Of a DNA stretch of 64,000 nucleotides, positions 34,764 through 43,587 are shown one piece after another. The notes beneath the pieces are model-generated. The model did not search any database. It saw only the letters and a program-made list of their open reading frames with translations, and was not told the DNA's origin. Made by a program: the position numbers and the translations under genes. Every line of letters starts with the position of its first letter. Position 1 is the first letter of the stretch. Location: the NCBI RefSeq assembly GCF_003286645.3, contig NZ_CP127382.2:930001-994000 (forward strand). The letters run 5' to 3'. The stretch comes from Aerococcus tenax. GTDB lineage: Bacteria > Bacillota > Bacilli > Lactobacillales > Aerococcaceae.

Positions 34764-34786
34764 CATGAGTAGAAAGTGAGGGAAGT

Positions 34787-35260
34787 ATGGCTAAAGTTAC
34801 TGACCAAGTGAAAGCATTAATTGAAGCTGATATTAATGAAATGGGATATCAATTATTTGATATCACTTTTTCCAAAGAGGGTAAGGATTGGTATTTACGC
34901 ATCTACATAGATAATAATGACGGCATAACGATCGCTGATTGTGTAAAAGCAAGTGAAAAGATTTCTGAAATCTTAGACAATGTCGAAAACGACCCTATTC
35001 CCCAAGCTTACTACCTAGAAGTATCTTCTCCTGGAGCGGAACGTCCTTTAAATAATGATAATGCCATCCAACAAGCAATTGGTAAATGGGTTCATTTAAA
35101 TTTCTACCATGAAATTGATGGTAGCAAATTTGTTGAAGGACGCCTTTTAGAAGCTAGTGAACAATATTTTACTTTAGAAGTAAAAGATAAGACCCGACGT
35201 TTAGTTCAAGACTTTCCGCGTAAAAGCGTGTCTTTAATTCGTTTGGCAATAGAATTTTAA
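34787..35260 (+). CDS. rimP: Ribosome maturation factor RimP
   Basis: The 157-residue protein matches RimP, which assists 30S subunit assembly. An N-terminal alpha/beta domain (MGYQLFDITFSKEGKDWYLRIYIDN) and the signature YLEVSSPGAERPL near residue 80 are visible. A C-terminal SH3-like domain follows. A GAGGGA ribosome site is just before the ATG. It is the first gene of the conserved rimP-nusA-rnpM-ylxQ-infB-rbfA operon, 12 bases from nusA. Confidence 0.95.
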   Translation: MAKVTDQVKALIEADINEMGYQLFDITFSKEGKDWYLRIYIDNNDGITIADCVKASEKISEILDNVENDPIPQAYYLEVSSPGAERPLNNDNAIQQAIGKWVHLNFYHEIDGSKFVEGRLLEASEQYFTLEVKDKTRRLVQDFPRKSVSLIRLAIEF

Positions 35261-35272
35261 AGAGGGATAGAA

Positions 35273-36640
35273 ATGAGTAAACAACTAATTCAAGCCTTTG
35301 AAATGTTAGAACAAGAAAAAGGTATATCAAAGGATACCATTATAGATGCTGTGCAATCAGCATTGGTCTTTGCTTACAAGCGAAATTTCGACCAGGCACA
35401 AAATGTCGAAGTTGTTTTTGATGAAAAAAAAGGGAGTTTCCACGTTTATTCTGTAAAAGAAGTGGTGGAAACCGTGATGGACTCTAATTTAGAAGTATCC
35501 CTAGAGGATGCTTTGGAAATCAATCGGGGTTACGAAATTGGCGATAAAATTCGCTTTGAAGTCACCCCTGAGGACTTTGGGCGTATCGCAGCACAAACAG
35601 CCAAGCAGGTCATCACCCAACGTTTACGTGAAGCAGAACGTGAAATCATTTATGAAGAATTTATCGATTATGAAGATGACTTGTTAACTGGGACAGTGGA
35701 AAGACAAGACCGGCGCTATATCTATGTGAATTTAGGTAAAATTGAGGCAGTTTTAACCCCTGAGGGACAAATCCCTGGAGAGTATTTCCAACCCCATGAC
35801 CGTATCCAAGTTTATGTGGAAAGGGTTGAAAATACTACAAAAGGGCCTCAAATTTACGTGAGTCGTACTCATCCTAATATGCTAAAACGCTTATTTGAGC
35901 AGGAAGTGCCAGAAATCTACGATGGAACCGTTGAAATTCGCGCAATTGCTAGAGAAGCAGGCGATCGGTCTAAGCTAGCTGTTTATTCTAATGACCCTAA
36001 TGTGGATCCAGTGGGGACCTGTGTGGGGCCTAGAGGTAGCCGGGTGCAAACAGTGGTTAATGAACTAAAGGGTGAAAATATGGATATTATCGAATGGGAT
36101 GAGGATCCTGCGGTTCTTATTGCCAATGCTTTAAATCCAGCTGATGTTCTCGCTGTTCATTTTGTGCCTAATGAACAGGCTTGTGTAGTCGTTGTTCCAG
36201 ACAATCATTTGTCTTTAGCCATCGGTAAGCGAGGGCAAAACGCTCGTCTAGCAGCTAAGTTAACGGGTTATAAGATTGATATTAAGTCTGAAACTGAGTA
36301 TGAAGACTATCAAGATTCTGAAGAATACAAAGAAAAATTTTTACAAGATCAAAATCTTGAAGCTGAGAGTGAAGAAGTCGAAAGCCTCTTAAACGATGTT
36401 AACGCAGGGGAAGAACTCATGAGTGATCCGGCTGCCTTAGCCTCTGATTCTCTAGTTAGTGAGGAAACTGATCCTTTATTATCAGAAGTTTCAGCAGATG
36501 ACCAAGCTGGTTTCGAAAATTACGATGAAGAAAATATCCATCCTGATGATATGGAAGAAATTGTTTCAGATGTTGAAGAATCCGATGAAGTGACATACGA
36601 TGAATTGTTGGATGAAGGTCAAGATCTCGAAAAAGAATAG
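35273..36640 (+). CDS. nusA: Transcription termination/antitermination protein NusA
   Basis: The 455-residue NusA has an N-terminal RNA-polymerase-binding domain (residues 1-125), an S1 domain (about 135-200; GTVERQDRRYIYVNLG) and two KH domains (GPRGSRVQTVVNELKGE, AIGKRGQNARLAAKLTG; about 205-345). A C-terminal acidic tail of about 100 residues (353-455), rich in Glu, Asp and Ser, replaces the acidic repeats of E. coli. It is longer than in Bacillus (about 370 residues) but such tails are common in Lactobacillales. GAGGGATAG precedes the ATG. Confidence 0.96.
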   Translation: MSKQLIQAFEMLEQEKGISKDTIIDAVQSALVFAYKRNFDQAQNVEVVFDEKKGSFHVYSVKEVVETVMDSNLEVSLEDALEINRGYEIGDKIRFEVTPEDFGRIAAQTAKQVITQRLREAEREIIYEEFIDYEDDLLTGTVERQDRRYIYVNLGKIEAVLTPEGQIPGEYFQPHDRIQVYVERVENTTKGPQIYVSRTHPNMLKRLFEQEVPEIYDGTVEIRAIAREAGDRSKLAVYSNDPNVDPVGTCVGPRGSRVQTVVNELKGENMDIIEWDEDPAVLIANALNPADVLAVHFVPNEQACVVVVPDNHLSLAIGKRGQNARLAAKLTGYKIDIKSETEYEDYQDSEEYKEKFLQDQNLEAESEEVESLLNDVNAGEELMSDPAALASDSLVSEETDPLLSEVSADDQAGFENYDEENIHPDDMEEIVSDVEESDEVTYDELLDEGQDLEKE

Positions 36641-36651
36641 AGGGGATATTT

Positions 36652-36948
36652 ATGAAAAAGCGCAAAATACCGATGCGTCGGTGTGTGGTGTCTAATGAGC
36701 AATTTCCAAAAAAAGAGTTAATTCGGGTTGTCCGTACACCAGAGGGCGAAGTTGCTATTGACCCGAGTGGGAAAATGAATGGACGCGGTGCCTATGTAGC
36801 GACCGACCCTGACATAGTTCAAAAGGCATGGGATAAGCACCTACTGGACAAGCACTTGGAAGTTAGCATTGATGACGCTTTTTATAATGAATTAAAGGAT
36901 TACGCTGATCATATGAAAGCTAGAAAAGAGCTATATGGCAATGAATAA
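36652..36948 (+). CDS. rnpM: RNase P modulator RnpM (YlxR)
   Basis: The 98-residue basic protein carries the DUF448 pattern MRRCVVSNEQFPKKELIRVVRTPEG...IDPSGKMNGRGAYV, typical of YlxR. YlxR/RnpM binds RNase P RNA in Bacillus and modulates its activity. It overlaps the start of ylxQ by 14 bases, so translation is coupled. GAGGGGA is the ribosome site. Position between nusA and ylxQ is the conserved one. Confidence 0.94.
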   Translation: MKKRKIPMRRCVVSNEQFPKKELIRVVRTPEGEVAIDPSGKMNGRGAYVATDPDIVQKAWDKHLLDKHLEVSIDDAFYNELKDYADHMKARKELYGNE

Positions 36949-37222
36949 GCGCTTAAATCTTTTAGGGCTTGCCCAGGTTGCCGGTGGCTTGATCAGTGGA
37001 GAAAGCAGCGTTATTGAAGCCGTTCAAAAGGGTAAGGCACTTCACGTCATCGCAGCGACAGATTTAAGTGAGCGTTCATTAAAAACCATTAAGAACAAAT
37101 GTGATTTTTACCAAGTTCCCTTGAGTTTAGAATTTACCCAAGCAGAGATAAGCCAAGCCCTCGGTAAGAAGCGGTCAATTTGCGCTTTTACTAATCAAGG
37201 CTTTGCTAAAAAATTTAATTGA
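36935..37222 (+). CDS. ylxQ: L7Ae/L30e-type RNA-binding protein YlxQ
   Basis: The 95-residue protein shows the L7Ae fold pattern: LGLAQVAGGLISGESSVIEAVQKGKALHVIAATDLS (residues about 9-45), KNKCDFYQVP, then ICAFTNQGFAKKF. Members bind RNA kink-turns; the role of YlxQ is not settled. It begins inside rnpM, at ATGGCAATG (36935 or 36941). Confidence 0.93.
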   Translation: MAMNKRLNLLGLAQVAGGLISGESSVIEAVQKGKALHVIAATDLSERSLKTIKNKCDFYQVPLSLEFTQAEISQALGKKRSICAFTNQGFAKKFN

Positions 37223-37293
37223 TTGTGTTTCAAGTGATATTTCTTATAGGAGAGAACAAATCATGAAGCGATAAGATTAAGGAAGGTGATGAC

Positions 37294-39558
37294 ATGTCAA
37301 AAAAACGTGTCTATGAATATGCAAAAGAAAAAAATATTTCTAGTAAGGAGTTATTAGCTAGTGCTAAAAAGGCTGGATTATCCTACACTAGCCATATGTC
37401 TTCGATGACAGATGAAGATATCCAAACCATGGAAAAGTATTTTGCAAAGGGAAAAAGTCAGCCTAAGCAAAAAGAGTCTAGCCAAGAGAAACAAGGTAAT
37501 AAGCAATCTCAGTCTGAAAAAGCTGGTAAAAAACAAGAAAAGCATAATCATAACAAAGGCGAGAAAAAACCAGCGAATAAGCAAGAAGAAAAAGGCCAAG
37601 ACCATAAAAAGAAGGACGGTCAATCCGGCAAGAACAGCCAATCAAACACTAATAAAAAGGCCAATAAGAAAAACAATAAAAAGAATCGCCGTAAAAATAA
37701 CAAACAATCAAAATATGAGGACAAGCATTTAAAACATAATCAACGTAAAAAAGTCCAACATAATAATTCTTCGGCTCCTAGCCGCAAGAAAAAAGAAAGC
37801 CCAGAAAAAATTGAATTTACTGATGGCATGACCGTTGCTGAGTTAGCTAAAAAAATCAAAAGGTCTCCAGCTGATATTATTAAGAGTTTGATGATGCTTG
37901 GTGTTATGGCCAACCAAAACCAAGATTTAGATTCAGATACTATTCAATTAATTTTAGCTGAATATGGCATTGAAGCTGAAGAAAAGGTTATCATTGATCC
38001 TACTGACTTCGACCATTATTTTGAAGAGGCTAAAGAAGAAAAAGCGGATAATTTACAAGAACGTCCAGCCGTTGTAACCATTATGGGTCACGTTGACCAC
38101 GGGAAAACTACCTTACTAGATTACTTAAGACACGCCAACGTGGTTGAAGGGGAAGCTGGTGGCATTACCCAACATATTGGTGCCTACCAAGTCCATGCTA
38201 ATGACAAAGAAATTACCTTCTTAGATACTCCGGGGCACGCGGCCTTCACTACCATGCGTTCACGTGGAGCTGACGTTACCGATATTGTCGTCATTGTTGT
38301 AGCAGCTGATGATGGTGTTATGCCACAAACTGTTGAAGCCATTAACCATGCTAAGGCCGCTGAAGTACCTATTATCGTAGCAGTTAATAAAATTGATAAA
38401 CCACAGGCCAACCCTGACCGCGTTAAACAAGAATTAACCGAATATGAGTTGATTCCAGAAGAATGGGGCGGCGATACCATTTTTGTTAATATTTCAGCCA
38501 AGTTTGGTGAAAATATTGATGAATTACTTGAAATGATTCTCTTAGTGGCTGAAGTTGAAGAACTAAAAGCCAATCCTAATCGCAACGCCCTTGGTTCTGT
38601 GATTGAAGCGGAATTAGATGCCCATCGTGGTGCCGTAGCGACTATTTTGGTTCAAGAAGGGACTTTACACCAAGGAGACGCTATTGTTGTAGGAGACACT
38701 TATGGACGGGTTCGTACCATGACTAACGACCAAGGTCGTCGGATTAAGTCAGCAGGTCCTTCAACACCAATTGAAATTACCGGTTTACAAGAAGCTCCTC
38801 AAGCAGGCGACCGTTTTGTGGTCTTTGATGATGAAAAGACTGCCAGAAATATTGGTGAACGTCGTGCCCAACAAGCTCAAGAATTACGCCGCCATCAAAC
38901 CCATAAGGTCACCCTTGATAACCTGTTTGATACCATTAAAGAAGGCGAAATGAAGACCGTTAATATTATTATTAAGGCCGATGTCCAAGGTTCTGTTGAG
39001 GCTATTGCCTCCAGTATGAAGAAAATTGATGTTGAAGGCGTTAAGGTTGATATTATTCATGGTGCTGTCGGTGCCATTAACGAGAGTGATGTATCCTTAG
39101 CGGCAGCTTCCAATGCAGTTATTATTGGCTTCAATGTCAGACCAACGCCAACAGCTAAAACCCAAGCCCAAGAAGAAGAAGTCGAAATTCGTCTTCATAA
39201 CGTGATCTACAACGCGCTTCAAGAAGTTGAAGATGCAATGAAAGGTCAGTTAGATCCAGAATATAAAGAAGAAATTACGGGTTATGTAACGATTCGGGAA
39301 ACCTACCATGTTTCTAAGTTAGGAACTATCGGTGGAGGTTATGTCACGGATGGATATATCGAAAGAAACAGTAAAATTCGCTTAATTCGCGATAATATTG
39401 TTATCTATGAAGGTCAATTATCTTCATTACGCCGTTTCCAAGATGATGTTAAACAAGTTAACAAAGGCTATGAATGTGGATTGATGATTGAAGACTATAA
39501 TGATATTAAAGTTGACGATCAAATCGAAGCCTACCATATGGTAGAAGTGAAGCGTTAA
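37294..39558 (+). CDS. infB: Translation initiation factor IF-2
   Basis: The 754-residue IF-2 has an N-terminal conserved piece ([19 protein letters not shown]), then a Lys/Asn/Gln-rich low-complexity linker (residues about 50-165). The G domain carries [12 protein letters not shown] (about 263-274), DTPGHAAF and NKID. The C-terminal half ends in the fMet-tRNA-binding C2 domain. IF-2 places initiator tRNA on the 30S subunit and promotes joining. GGAAGGTGA precedes the ATG. A three-codon frame ATG-AAG-CGA-TAA sits 31 bases upstream, probably by chance. Confidence 0.97.
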   Translation: MSKKRVYEYAKEKNISSKELLASAKKAGLSYTSHMSSMTDEDIQTMEKYFAKGKSQPKQKESSQEKQGNKQSQSEKAGKKQEKHNHNKGEKKPANKQEEKGQDHKKKDGQSGKNSQSNTNKKANKKNNKKNRRKNNKQSKYEDKHLKHNQRKKVQHNNSSAPSRKKKESPEKIEFTDGMTVAELAKKIKRSPADIIKSLMMLGVMANQNQDLDSDTIQLILAEYGIEAEEKVIIDPTDFDHYFEEAKEEKADNLQERPAVVTIMGHVDHGKTTLLDYLRHANVVEGEAGGITQHIGAYQVHANDKEITFLDTPGHAAFTTMRSRGADVTDIVVIVVAADDGVMPQTVEAINHAKAAEVPIIVAVNKIDKPQANPDRVKQELTEYELIPEEWGGDTIFVNISAKFGENIDELLEMILLVAEVEELKANPNRNALGSVIEAELDAHRGAVATILVQEGTLHQGDAIVVGDTYGRVRTMTNDQGRRIKSAGPSTPIEITGLQEAPQAGDRFVVFDDEKTARNIGERRAQQAQELRRHQTHKVTLDNLFDTIKEGEMKTVNIIIKADVQGSVEAIASSMKKIDVEGVKVDIIHGAVGAINESDVSLAAASNAVIIGFNVRPTPTAKTQAQEEEVEIRLHNVIYNALQEVEDAMKGQLDPEYKEEITGYVTIRETYHVSKLGTIGGGYVTDGYIERNSKIRLIRDNIVIYEGQLSSLRRFQDDVKQVNKGYECGLMIEDYNDIKVDDQIEAYHMVEVKR

Positions 39559-39579
39559 TATTTAACAAGGAGTGGTTTT

Positions 39580-39933
39580 ATGTCTACGAATCGTCGCGTA
39601 GAGCGAGTTAGCCAAGAAATCTTACGCGAAGTTAACTCGATTCTGCGTAAAGAAGTGAAAGATCCTCGTGTCAAAAATATTACCATTACTGATGTTGATT
39701 TAACTGGTGATTTACAAAACGCTACCATCTATTATTCCACCTTATCCGATTCACAAAGTGAACATGAAAAAGTGCAAAAGGGACTTGATAAGGTCAGTGG
39801 CTTAGTACGTTCGTTGTTAGGTCAACGCTTACGTATTTATAAGACACCAGAAGTTGTCTTTAAGCGGGATGAATCGATCGAATATGGTCAACGTATTGAC
39901 CAGTTATTGGCTCAGTTAAATAAAGAAGATTAA
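39580..39933 (+). CDS. rbfA: Ribosome-binding factor A
   Basis: The 117-residue KH-like protein shows RVERVSQEILREVNSIL at the start. ITITDVDLTGDLQNATIYYSTL follows near residues 35-57, and a LRIYKTPEVVFKRDESIEYGQRI end fits RbfA. It is a cold-shock-related factor in 30S maturation. It is the last gene of the nusA-infB operon, 21 bases after infB. Confidence 0.95.
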   Translation: MSTNRRVERVSQEILREVNSILRKEVKDPRVKNITITDVDLTGDLQNATIYYSTLSDSQSEHEKVQKGLDKVSGLVRSLLGQRLRIYKTPEVVFKRDESIEYGQRIDQLLAQLNKED

Positions 39934-39954
39934 TATTCTTAGAAGAGACTGTGA

Positions 39955-40055
39955 CAAGCGCGTCAAAGAGCAAGACCGTTGGAAGAAAAATGTGTCAAAA
40001 TTTTCAAAGAGATTTTTCCACCATCTTCTTCCAACGAAAGCTTGCTCAGCGCTTG
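39955..40055. repeat. Long imperfect inverted repeat after rbfA
   Basis: Three paired blocks nest in order. CAAGCGC (39955-39961) pairs with GCGCTTG (40049-40055), GAGCAAG (39968-39974) with CTTGCTC (40041-40047), and CGTTGGAAGAA (39977-39987) with TTCTTCCAACG (40026-40036). The 38-base centre also contains weaker pairing (AAAATTTT). It could be a non-autonomous repeat of the MITE/BOX kind, or a strong mRNA 3' structure for the nusA operon. Confidence 0.7.
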
Positions 40056-40070
40056 AAACATATTTTGAAA

Positions 40071-40101
40071 AGAGGCTGTGTATCTGTAGGCCTCTTTTTT
40101 C
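40071..40101 (+). terminator. Intrinsic terminator of the nusA-infB-rbfA operon
   Basis: AGAGGC (40071-40076) and GCCTCT (40090-40095) with a T-run afterwards. The 220 bases that follow up to the next promoter hold no gene, only AT-rich DNA and a small ATCGATC/GATCGAT inverted repeat (40191-40213). Confidence 0.75.
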
Positions 40102-40323
40102 TTTTAAACTGAAACTTAGAAATGAAATTTTAATAAAAGACTAGCCGAGTGGATTAAGAAATCAGAGCTTGTTTTGAAATAATGATCAAGATCGATCAAA
40201 ATAATAGATCGATTTTAAAAAAATATTCTCCAAGAATACCCTTAAATAAGTCTTTTCGCTCTTTTATTTAAAAAATCAAATTTAAAAATCTAGAAAATAT
40301 AAACTTATATTTTAAATTAAGAG

Positions 40324-40352
40324 TTGACTCTGCCTTAAAAATTGTTTAATAT
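40324..40352 (+). promoter_or_regulatory. Promoter of the trpXYZ operon
   Basis: TTGACT (40324-40329) and TAATAT (40347-40352) with a 17-base spacer, matching the layout upstream of the first T-box. Confidence 0.75.
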
Positions 40353-40358
40353 TACTTC

Positions 40359-40648
40359 AACAGCTTAAGAAAGGAGCATGTGATCATGTCAGTTAAATAT
40401 CTTATCAAGCAGAGCGCATGCTCTACTTATCAAAATGTACGATTTTACTTTAGCTATTTTAGATAGCGTTTGTACTATGAAACATCATAGATACAAACGT
40501 CAAACTCAAGTTTGTATCTATGATGGCTAAGGATCTTAAGCGTGTCTAGCCCTCATAGAATGGATAAATTCTATCTGGGTGGCACCACCATTAATATATG
40601 CTATTAATAAGCCCATTTAGTTTTGTCCAAACTAGGTGGGCTTTTTTT
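40359..40648 (+). promoter_or_regulatory. T-box leader, predicted tryptophan-responsive (copy 2)
   Basis: It is nearly identical to the leader at 1727-2017; only a few base changes are visible. The core CTGGGTGGCACCAC is at 40575-40588. The terminator is GCCCATTTAGT (40611-40621) with ACTAGGTGGGC (40631-40641) and seven T's. The two overlapping long hairpins are kept here: CATCATAGATACAAAC (40483-40498) pairs perfectly with GTTTGTATCTATGATG (40510-40525), or alternatively with the CGTTTGTACTATG arm just upstream. Uncharged tRNA-Trp is expected to favour read-through into trpXYZ. Confidence 0.85.
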
Positions 40649-40671
40649 ATACCTTTTGGGAGAGTGATAGT

Positions 40672-40704
40672 ATGGAAGGTCCGTTTAGCAGTCAGAAAAA
40701 ATAG
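40672..40704 (+). CDS. Possible 10-codon leader peptide between T-box and trpX (copy 2)
   Basis: The ATG at 40672 with GGGAGAG upstream encodes MEGPFSSQKK then TAG. Frame, length and ribosome site equal those of copy 1. Sequences just after it differ more between the copies (AGCAAATC versus AAAGTTAACC), so the frame is at the 3' edge of the well-conserved leader block. Confidence 0.35.
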   Translation: MEGPFSSQKK

Positions 40705-40741
40705 CAAATCAATTGTGTTTATTTAGTTTTATGGAGGAAAA

Positions 40742-41710
40742 ATGATGAAAAAATATTTACGTTATCTAGCAGCCGGTCTATTAACCTGTACATTAGCCGC
40801 TTGTTCAAATCAAGGCAAGGAAAGTAGTAATGATAAGGTGGATGTGGGGATTATCCAATATATGGAACATGATTCCCTACAAAGAGCTAAGGAAGGTTTC
40901 CAAGATAGCCTGAAAGAAGCCGGCTATGAAGAAGGAAAGAATTTAGCGATTGAATTCCACAATTCCCAAGGCGATCAATCGAACTTACAAAGCATTACCC
41001 AACAATTAAAGGGAAAAAAGGACCTGATTTTAAGTATTGCTACTCCAGCTGCACAAGCCATGCTGAACACTGACAAAGAGACCCCGCAATTATTTACGGC
41101 AGTGACTGATCCTGTCGGCGCTAAATTAGTTGAAAGTATGGAAAAACCGGGTAAAAATATGACCGGTACTAGTGATATGGCTCCTGTCGGTGATGTTGTT
41201 GATTTATTATTAAAGGCTGATCCATCCATCAAAACCATCGGGATTTTATATAACTCAAGTGAAGTAAACTCAGAAGTCCAATATGAACAAGCCAAGGAAT
41301 ATATTGAATCCAAGGGCTTAAAGGTCGAAAGTATGACGGTGACATCAACTAATGATGTCCAACAAGCGACTAAAATCTTAGCAGAAAAAGTAGATGGAAT
41401 TTACCTTCCAACAGATAACACGATTGCTAATACCATTCAAACGATCGGTAAAGTCTTAATGGAGACCAAGACACCATCCGTAGCCGCTTTCGATGCTGCT
41501 ATTGAAGGTTCCCTATGTGCCTATGGGGTAGACTACTATAAATTGGGACAACAAACCGGGAATATGGCAGTGGATATTCTCAAGGGCGATAAAAAGCCTG
41601 AAGAAACTCCAGTAGAAATGTCTAAGGACCTAGTCGTTAAAGTAAACGATGAAATGGCTGCTGCCTTGGGAATGGACAGTGAAGAATTGAAAGCACGTTT
41701 GAAGGAATAG
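40742..41710 (+). CDS. trpX: TrpX, tryptophan ABC transporter substrate-binding lipoprotein
   Basis: The 322-residue lipoprotein has a signal peptide ending LAAC. It belongs to the ABC_sub_bind (PF04392) family, with SIATPAAQAML, FTAVTDPVGAKLVES and GIYLPTDNTIANTI typical of TrpX. It would bind tryptophan (or a precursor) outside the membrane and deliver it to TrpY. The start may be the ATG at 40742 or, by analogy with copy 1 and with better spacing from GGAGG, the one at 40745. It is followed by intact trpY and trpZ and preceded by a T-box. Confidence 0.88.
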   Translation: MMKKYLRYLAAGLLTCTLAACSNQGKESSNDKVDVGIIQYMEHDSLQRAKEGFQDSLKEAGYEEGKNLAIEFHNSQGDQSNLQSITQQLKGKKDLILSIATPAAQAMLNTDKETPQLFTAVTDPVGAKLVESMEKPGKNMTGTSDMAPVGDVVDLLLKADPSIKTIGILYNSSEVNSEVQYEQAKEYIESKGLKVESMTVTSTNDVQQATKILAEKVDGIYLPTDNTIANTIQTIGKVLMETKTPSVAAFDAAIEGSLCAYGVDYYKLGQQTGNMAVDILKGDKKPEETPVEMSKDLVVKVNDEMAAALGMDSEELKARLKE

Positions 41711-41791
41711 TAATCAAAGCGATCAATAATTATTAAAGGAAATGAAAGTTAAATAGCCAGACAAGGCATATTTAGAAGAGGTGCAAAAAGA

Positions 41792-42676
41792 ATGGATTTA
41801 ATGATATCTAGTGTTTCGCAGGGAATGATGTGGTCAATTTTGGCCATTGGGGTATATATTACTTTTAGAATCTTAGGCTTAGCCGACTTATCGGCTGAGG
41901 GGAGTTTCCCTCTGGGGGCGGCAGTCTGTGCTAAATTATTAGTCAATCAGGTACCCCCTTTATTAGCGGTTCTAGCAGCACTTCTAGCAGGCGCTCTGGC
42001 TGGCTTTCTAACTGGTTTCATGACCACAAAGATGAAAATACCGGCCCTCTTAGCAGGGATCTTAACCATGACCGGCCTTTACTCCGTTAACTTAAGAGTT
42101 ATGGGACAAGCCAACACCCCCTTATTAGGAGAAAAAACCTTGTTAACTTCCTTAGAGAACTTAGGCTTATCGACAACATGGTCACCATTTTTACTAGGCT
42201 TATTAACCGTCATGGTTATTGTTTTAGGACTTGTGATTTTTATGGGCACTGAGTACGGATTGAGTTTAATTGCAACTGGTGATAATGCCTTAATGGCAGA
42301 AGCTAACGAGATTCGAACGGACCACGTGCAATTAGTGGGCTACATGATTTCCAATGCCTTGATTGCTCTATCGGGGGCTTTAATCGCTCAGTATAACGGC
42401 TATGCTGACCTATCAATGGGAACCGGAACCATCGTCATTGGTCTAGCTGCCATTGTGATTGGCGAAGTCTTATTAAGCCAAGTAAAATTACCAAGTCGTT
42501 TATTGTCAATTATTTTGGGTGCGATTATCTACCGAGTAATTATCGACTTAATCATGAAATATATTCCGATTTTACCAAGTGATATCAAGATACTATCCGC
42601 CATAGTCTTAGCAATTATCCTATGGGGCCCACAAGTAGAATGGAAGACTAAGAAAAGCGCTCATTTAAATGATTAA
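41792..42676 (+). CDS. trpY: TrpY, ABC transporter permease
   Basis: The 294-residue membrane protein is of the BPD_transp_2 type, as in branched-chain amino-acid transporters. It starts MDLMISSVSQGMMWSILAIGVYITFRILGLADLSAEGSF, a characteristic TrpY N-terminus; about eight helices follow. It forms the channel for TrpX-bound substrate. GAGGTG lies upstream of the ATG, and the gene overlaps the open frame leading into trpZ. A badly decayed copy of this gene is at 3147. Confidence 0.88.
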   Translation: MDLMISSVSQGMMWSILAIGVYITFRILGLADLSAEGSFPLGAAVCAKLLVNQVPPLLAVLAALLAGALAGFLTGFMTTKMKIPALLAGILTMTGLYSVNLRVMGQANTPLLGEKTLLTSLENLGLSTTWSPFLLGLLTVMVIVLGLVIFMGTEYGLSLIATGDNALMAEANEIRTDHVQLVGYMISNALIALSGALIAQYNGYADLSMGTGTIVIGLAAIVIGEVLLSQVKLPSRLLSIILGAIIYRVIIDLIMKYIPILPSDIKILSAIVLAIILWGPQVEWKTKKSAHLND

Positions 42677-42692
42677 AGAAAGGAAAATGATC

Positions 42693-43499
42693 ATGAATGA
42701 ATTAGTTCAATTAAAGAATTTAAATAAGGTATTTCAAACGCAATCGAGTAAACCCCATCAGGTCATTAAAGATTTAAATCTTTCGATTAAAGATAACGAT
42801 TTTATTAGTGTTATTGGCAGCAACGGCGCAGGAAAATCAACCATGATGAATCTTATTGCCGGAACGATTCCCTTGAGCTCTGGACAGATTTATTTAGACG
42901 ACCGTGAAATTTCTGCTTTACCAGCTTATAAACGCGCAAAAATGATTAGTCGGGTCTTCCAAGACCCACAAATGGGCACAGCGAAATCCCTTAGCGTAGA
43001 AGAAAACTTAGCCATTGCTTATAAGCGAGGACACAAGCGCAGCTTTCAAACATCTATTACAAAAGATATGCGCGAAGAATTTCGCTCCCGTTTAAGTACC
43101 TTAGGCATGGGATTAGAAAACCGTATGCAAGAACAGGTAAGCTCATTATCAGGGGGCCAACATCAAGTCTTAACTTTACTTATGGCTGTCTTACAAACTC
43201 CAAAACTATTACTTCTTGACGAGCATACGGCTGCCTTAGATCCGCGCACAAGTGCAATGGTAATGTCTTTAACCCAAGACTTGGTCAGCGAGTATCAATT
43301 AACTACTTTAATGATCACCCATGATATGAATGATGCGCTAACTTATGGCAATCGTTTAATCATGCTTCATGATGGCCAAGTAGTTGTTGATATCTCTGGA
43401 GAACAGAAAGAAAATTGTAGCATTGACGACTTACTACAACTCTTCCATCATAATGTCGGTGAAAGTCTCAATAATGATGAGTTATTATTAGCTAATTAA
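42693..43499 (+). CDS. trpZ: TrpZ, ABC transporter ATP-binding protein
   Basis: The ABC ATPase has about 268 residues. Walker A is GSNGAGKST, the signature SLSGGQHQ, Walker B LLLLDEHTAALD, and the switch His is in MITHDMNDAL. The signature has Q-H-Q instead of the more usual Q-R-Q, as commonly seen in this TrpZ group. I prefer the ATG at 42693, 9 bases after GAAAGG; in-frame ATGs at 42669 and 42687 are alternatives. It energises TrpXY. Confidence 0.88.
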   Translation: MNELVQLKNLNKVFQTQSSKPHQVIKDLNLSIKDNDFISVIGSNGAGKSTMMNLIAGTIPLSSGQIYLDDREISALPAYKRAKMISRVFQDPQMGTAKSLSVEENLAIAYKRGHKRSFQTSITKDMREEFRSRLSTLGMGLENRMQEQVSSLSGGQHQVLTLLMAVLQTPKLLLLDEHTAALDPRTSAMVMSLTQDLVSEYQLTTLMITHDMNDALTYGNRLIMLHDGQVVVDISGEQKENCSIDDLLQLFHHNVGESLNNDELLLAN

Positions 43500-43519
43500 G
43501 TAAAGCCGAATTCTTTTAA

Positions 43520-43542
43520 TGAAAGCGCTTTTTAGGTATACT
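43520..43542 (+). promoter_or_regulatory. cre-like box and -10 element upstream of the aldehyde dehydrogenase
   Basis: TGAAAGCGCTTTTT (43520-43533) matches the cre consensus TGWAANCGNTNWCA except in the last two positions. TATACT at 43537-43542 is a likely -10. The overlap suggests CcpA-dependent carbon catabolite repression. Confidence 0.5.
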
Positions 43543-43587
43543 GAGATTACATTTTTAACTGTATTTTGAGATGAAAGGGAGATAACA

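Noticed and set aside
37263-37274. Three-codon frame MKR with a ribosome-site-like AGGAGAG before infB
   Set aside because: Such minimal frames are common by chance, and no conservation can be judged here.
37378-37732. Open frames on both strands inside the infB low-complexity linker (37378-37641 minus and 37412-37732 plus)
   Set aside because: They are shadows of the Lys/Asn-rich infB codons and have no independent features.
38184-38585. 133-residue minus-strand frame inside infB
   Set aside because: It is antisense to the conserved G domain, with Ser/Thr-rich shadow composition.
40191-40213. ATCGATC/GATCGAT inverted repeat in the AT-rich gap
   Set aside because: The arms are short and far from any promoter element; it could be chance.
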